The notes under the pieces are model-generated. The model made no database searches. It was not told the DNA's origin and saw only the letters and a program-made list of their open reading frames with translations. This document shows, in pieces, positions 61,801-64,000 of a stretch of 64,000 nt of DNA (within the stretch, counting starts at the first letter, position 1; each line of letters starts with the position of its first letter). This stretch comes from Burkholderia gladioli (GTDB taxonomy: Bacteria > Pseudomonadota > Gammaproteobacteria > Burkholderiales > Burkholderiaceae). The DNA is taken from contig NZ_CP009323.1 of NCBI RefSeq assembly GCF_000959725.1, positions 3,906,001 through 3,970,000 of the forward strand, read 5' to 3'. The position numbers were made by a program, and so were the translations under genes.

Positions 61801-61985
61801 TCCCGCTGCTGCGCTCGAACTTCTTCGGGCCGATGGCGACCGCGCTGATGGGCGGCATCACCAGCGCCACGGTGCTGACGCTGTTCTACCTGCCGGCGCT
61901 CTATGCCACCTGGTTCCGCGTCAAGGCGAGCGAGCGCGACGACGCGCAGCGAGCGCCGACCGAACCCACGTCCCACGGAGCCTGA
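58836..61985 (+). CDS. RND efflux pump inner-membrane permease
   Basis: This 1049-residue protein is the full size of an AcrB-type pump. Twelve membrane helices and two large periplasmic loops are visible. The proton-relay motif in helix 4 is LGLLVDDAIIAVEMM with two aspartates. The matching helix 10 region is MFGIIMRNSVILVDQIEQD. The first loop has FWPGASARQVQEQVTDRIGR and the second a QFFPSSDRPELLIDVRLPEG start. A His/Asp-rich loop (HHDDHHEAHDIYD, about residues 510-525) before helix 7 is unusual and may bind metal. The exported substrate cannot be told. Confidence 0.95.
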   Translation: MSEREESRFNLSAWALRHQALVVYLIVLATVAGILAYTRLAQSEDPPFTFRVMVIRTFWPGASARQVQEQVTDRIGRKLQETPAIDFLRSYSRPGESMIFFTMKDSAPVKDVPETWYQIRKKVGDIGSTLPQGVQGPFFNDEFGDVYTNIWTLDGDGYSAAQLHDYADQLRTVLLRVPGVGKVDYFGDPDQRIFIEVDNARLTRLGISPTQLGQAINAQNAVASSGVLTTSNDRVYIRPSGQFDSVEQLADMVVRINDRTFRLGDIATVKRGYDDPPVTQMRSNGRAVLGIGVTMQPGGDVIRLGKALEATTRQLQTQLPAGLKLAEVSSMPQAVSHSVDDFLEAVAEAVGIVLVVSLVSLGLRTGMVVVISIPIVLAITALFMNMFGIGLHKVSLGTLVLALGLLVDDAIIAVEMMAVKLEQGFSRTRAAAFAYTSTAFPMLTGTLVTVSGFLPIALAQSSTGEYTRSIFEVSAIALIASWFAAVVLIPLLGYHLLPERKRDGHEGPLSAHHDDHHEAHDIYDTRFYKRLRGWIGWCIERRFVVLVITVALFVVALGGFSMIPQQFFPSSDRPELLIDVRLPEGASFPATLEQTKRLEKVLENRPEIDHTVSFVGTGAPRFYLPLDQQLAQPNFAQFVVTAKSVEAREKLASWLAPTLREQFPAIRWRLSRLENGPPVGYPVQFRVSGDSIATVRSIAEKVAAQVRQDARSVNVQFDWDEPAERSVRFELDQKKARELNVTSQDVSNFLAMTLQGTTVTQYRERDKLIAVDLRAPKADRVDPSRLATLAMPTPSGPVPLGTLGRFKDTLEYGVIWERDRQPTITVQADVRGGAQGIDVTHAIDKQLDGLRAQLPVGYRIEIGGSVEESGKAQASINAQMPLLAIAVLTLLMIQLQSFSRVLMVVLTAPLGLIGVAATLLLFGQPFGFVAMLGVIAMFGIIMRNSVILVDQIEQDIAAGHGRFDAIVGATVRRFRPITLTAAAAVLALIPLLRSNFFGPMATALMGGITSATVLTLFYLPALYATWFRVKASERDDAQRAPTEPTSHGA

Positions 61986-61987
61986 CG

Positions 61988-63511
61988 ATGAAACGCCTGA
62001 CCTATCGTTGCCAGCCCGCGCTGCATGCGGCGCGCCCGCTGGCGGTGGCCGCGGCGCTGTCGGCCTCGCTCGCGCTGAGCGGCTGCTCGCTGTTCGCGCC
62101 GAACGACGCGCCGCCCGCCATGCCGTCGCCAGCCCATTACGGCGCCGCGCCGCTGCCCGAATCCACCGTGGCCGCGCAGGGCGTGGCCCAGCACTTCACG
62201 GTGGGCGCCCAGCCGGTGCCGGACTGGTGGAAGCAATACCGCTCGGACCGGCTCGACGCGCTGGTCGACGAGGGGCTGCGCGCCAGCCCCAACCTGGCCG
62301 CCGCCGAGCACTCGCTGCAGGCCGCGCGCGAGCAGCTGCGCGCGCAGATCGGCAGCTCGCTGCTGCCGAGCGTCGACCTCGGCGGCCAGACGGCGCGCGA
62401 GCGCGGCCTGGGCGTGCCCTCGTTCGGCCCGCCGACCGCGCTCTACAACCTGTTCGTCGGCCAGCTCCAGGCCAACTACACGATCGACCTGTTCGGCGCC
62501 GCGCGCTTCGCCAACCGCGAGCTGCGCCAGCGTGTCGACGTCACGGCCTTCCAGCTCGAATCGACGCGGCGCGCGCTGGCCGCCAACATCGTCACGGCCG
62601 CCATCACCTCGGCCGCGCTCGGCGAACAACTGCGCACCACCGAGCGCCTGGTCGCGCTCGCCAGGGAGCAGGCCGCCGACACCGCGAGCCGCTACCGGCT
62701 CGGCTCAGCCTCGCGTTCGGACAGCTACGGCGCCGAGCAGAGCGCCGCCTCGCTCGAAGCCTCGCTGCCGGCCCTGCGCCAGCAATGGCTGAGCGCGCGG
62801 CACGCGCTGGCGGTGCTGATCGGGCGCACGCCCGACCAGGCACCCGACGATCTCGCGCTGGCCGAGCTGCAGTTGCCCGAGGACGTTCCGGTGGTGGTGC
62901 CCTCGCGCCTGCTCGAGACGCGCCCCGACATCCGCGCCGCCGACGCGGCGCTGAAGGCCTCGGCGGCGGCCGTCGGCGCGGCGACCGCCCAGTTGTTCCC
63001 GCAGATCTCGCTGTCGGCCTCGCTCGGCCAGGCAGGCTTCAAGTGGCCGCTGGCGCTGTCGGGCGCGGGCGGCATCTGGAGCGTGGGCGCCTCGCTGACC
63101 CAGCCGCTGTTCCATGGCGGGGCCCTGCTGGCCCAGCGGCGCGCCGCGCAGGCCAGCTACGCGGCCGCGGTCGAGCAGTACAAGGCCACGGTCCTGTCGG
63201 CGTTCCAGAACGTGGCCGACTCGCTGGCCGCGCTCGACAACGATGCCCAGGCGCTCGATGCCTCCAGCCGCGCGGCCGAGGCCGCGCGCGGCGCCGCCGA
63301 CGACGCCGCGGCCCGCGTGCGGCTGGGCGCGCTGCCGCCGTCGGCCAGCCGCGCCAGCGAGCAGCAGTATCGCAATGCGCAGCTCGATGCGATCCGCGCA
63401 ACCAGCTCGCGGCTCGCGGACACGGCGCGGCTGTTCCAGGCGATGGGCACGCCGCCGGATCCGGCGGGCAAGGTGGCGGCCCAGCCGGCGCCGGACGCGG
63501 CGGCTAAATAG
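61988..63511 (+). CDS. outer-membrane efflux lipoprotein (NodT/OprM family)
   Basis: This 507-residue protein has a lipobox LSGC. The mature start is typical (CSLFAPNDAPPAMPSPAHYG, PDWWKQYRSDRLDALVDEGL), then come two OEP repeats: ASPNLAAAEHSLQAAREQLR, DLFGAARFANRELRQRVDVT and LLETRPDIRAADAALKASAA, ASLTQPLFHGGALLAQRRAA. It forms the trimeric TolC-like exit duct. It follows the pump by two bases, so adaptor, pump and channel form one complete tripartite operon under the divergent TetR protein. Confidence 0.95.
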   Translation: MKRLTYRCQPALHAARPLAVAAALSASLALSGCSLFAPNDAPPAMPSPAHYGAAPLPESTVAAQGVAQHFTVGAQPVPDWWKQYRSDRLDALVDEGLRASPNLAAAEHSLQAAREQLRAQIGSSLLPSVDLGGQTARERGLGVPSFGPPTALYNLFVGQLQANYTIDLFGAARFANRELRQRVDVTAFQLESTRRALAANIVTAAITSAALGEQLRTTERLVALAREQAADTASRYRLGSASRSDSYGAEQSAASLEASLPALRQQWLSARHALAVLIGRTPDQAPDDLALAELQLPEDVPVVVPSRLLETRPDIRAADAALKASAAAVGAATAQLFPQISLSASLGQAGFKWPLALSGAGGIWSVGASLTQPLFHGGALLAQRRAAQASYAAAVEQYKATVLSAFQNVADSLAALDNDAQALDASSRAAEAARGAADDAAARVRLGALPPSASRASEQQYRNAQLDAIRATSSRLADTARLFQAMGTPPDPAGKVAAQPAPDAAAK

Positions 63512-63997
63512 GCGAAGCGGGCAAGGACGGTGGCGTGCCCGGCGGCACTGCCATCATTGCGGGATTTCCATATCATCATTTCGTCTCGTGAATGGAATCC
63601 CGCATTCCGTCCGATGAATAAATGGACGGATTCGAACACAAACTCCCAATAACTTTACTAAACAACACTTTACTAAAACGCCGCGAATTCCCACCGATGC
63701 CGCGATTCATCCCGAGCAGGATCCAATCGCGATTTCCCGTGCCGAACAGGCCAGCCCACGCGACTTTCCGCCTTTCATCCCGCCCCTTCCTCTGGATTGT
63801 GAATCGAATTTTCGATCACGACATTCCGATTCATTCAAACGGTAATCGCCGCTGATTTGCCGCGCAACACCCTCAGAGTCTGAGATTTCGAAGGGATTAG
63901 TGTTTTCCCGTGGATTAGCCGTGTTATTGTTTTTCCGGGCCATTCAAACGCATCCGTTTGACTCCGTTTCCTCAATAACCATACGAACGAGCTTCCA
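63512..63997. other. AT-richer regulatory region before a gene at the window end
   Basis: This 486-base stretch is clearly less GC-rich than the coding DNA around it. It holds a direct repeat, ACTTTACTAAA, at 63652-63662 and 63667-63677 (15-base period). A perfect dyad, TCAAACG-CATC-CGTTTGA, lies at 63944-63961. The last three bases of the window are ATG, likely the start of a plus-strand gene. An open frame at 63622-63855 has no ribosome site and looks spurious. Confidence 0.5.
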
Positions 63998-64000
63998 ATG

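Noticed and set aside
57795..63507. Very long plus-strand frames over the RND operon (up to about 1580 codons)
   Set aside because: They are mixtures of real RND coding frames and shadow frames caused by high GC. The adaptor, pump and channel genes have clean starts and stops of their own.
63622..63855. 77-codon open frame after the RND operon
   Set aside because: No ribosome site, no recognisable family and atypical composition. It lies in the regulatory-looking AT-rich region.
1..64000. CRISPR arrays, rRNA and tRNA genes, riboswitches
   Set aside because: No regular direct-repeat array, no cloverleaf-like sequence and no known riboswitch core was recognised. A covariance-model search was not possible here.

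Overview
The window is GC-rich (roughly 65-70% by eye) and has the gene content of a plant-associated Burkholderia of the gladioli/glumae/plantarii type, most likely from a secondary chromosome. The genus call rests on a DUF4148 exported protein, a Gram-negative porin of the Burkholderia type, lpiA-acvB, RND efflux and a chaperone-usher fimbria. The species group is inference. No rRNA, tRNA, CRISPR array or intact insertion sequence was found. About 50 protein genes are supported, mostly short operons and single genes.

Layout. 1-7 kb: ECF sigma factor with an anti-sigma-like membrane protein, a DUF4148 protein, a PAS-GGDEF-EAL protein with a terminator-like hairpin in its leader, an N-acetylmuramoyl-L-alanine amidase and a large solitary tyrosine recombinase. 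7-10.6 kb: a harpin-like, glycine-rich protein fused to a polysaccharide lyase family 7 domain, preceded by a near-consensus hrpII/PIP box with a correctly spaced -10 motif. It converges on a three-gene sulfur-relay operon (TusA-like, DsrE-like, TusA-core-MetE fusion). 10.9-16.8 kb: a segment that looks less GC-rich, with a frameshifted IS3-type transposase tail at one end and a possible remnant of a type I secretion ATPase at the other. It carries a DUF1330 protein, a LysR regulator with a multi-palindrome operator, an arylsulfotransferase-like propeller, an NCS2 permease and a porin.

16.9-26 kb: MDR oxidoreductase with a small protein and a divergent AraC regulator, a winged-helix protein, a decapitated SDR gene, the lpiA(mprF)-acvB operon for lysyl-phosphatidylglycerol metabolism and an FkbM methyltransferase. 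26-40 kb: housekeeping and envelope genes, including two MscS-type channels (one with a cyclic-nucleotide-binding domain), CorA, a P-loop kinase, saccharopine dehydrogenase, an Lrp regulator, a Spy-like protein, PGDYG and YhfC-family proteins. Three strong intrinsic terminators lie here.

40.3-46.1 kb: a complete 2-ketogluconate utilisation cluster (kguE-kguK-kguT-kguD, then ptxS), with a 14-bp palindrome matching the PtxS operator 41 bases before kguE. 46.5-52.9 kb: a chaperone-usher fimbrial operon (pilin, chaperone, usher, two tandem tip adhesins whose outer domains have diverged while their pilin domains stayed nearly identical). 53-55 kb: LysR regulator divergent from a YeiH-family exporter. 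55-57 kb: a ClC channel with CBS domains. 57-63.5 kb: TetR regulator divergent from a complete RND efflux operon. The last 0.5 kb is an AT-richer regulatory region in front of a gene whose ATG is the last codon of the window.

The most interesting items are the putatively HrpB-controlled harpin-PL7 lyase and the TusA-core-MetE fusion with its TusA/DsrE partners.
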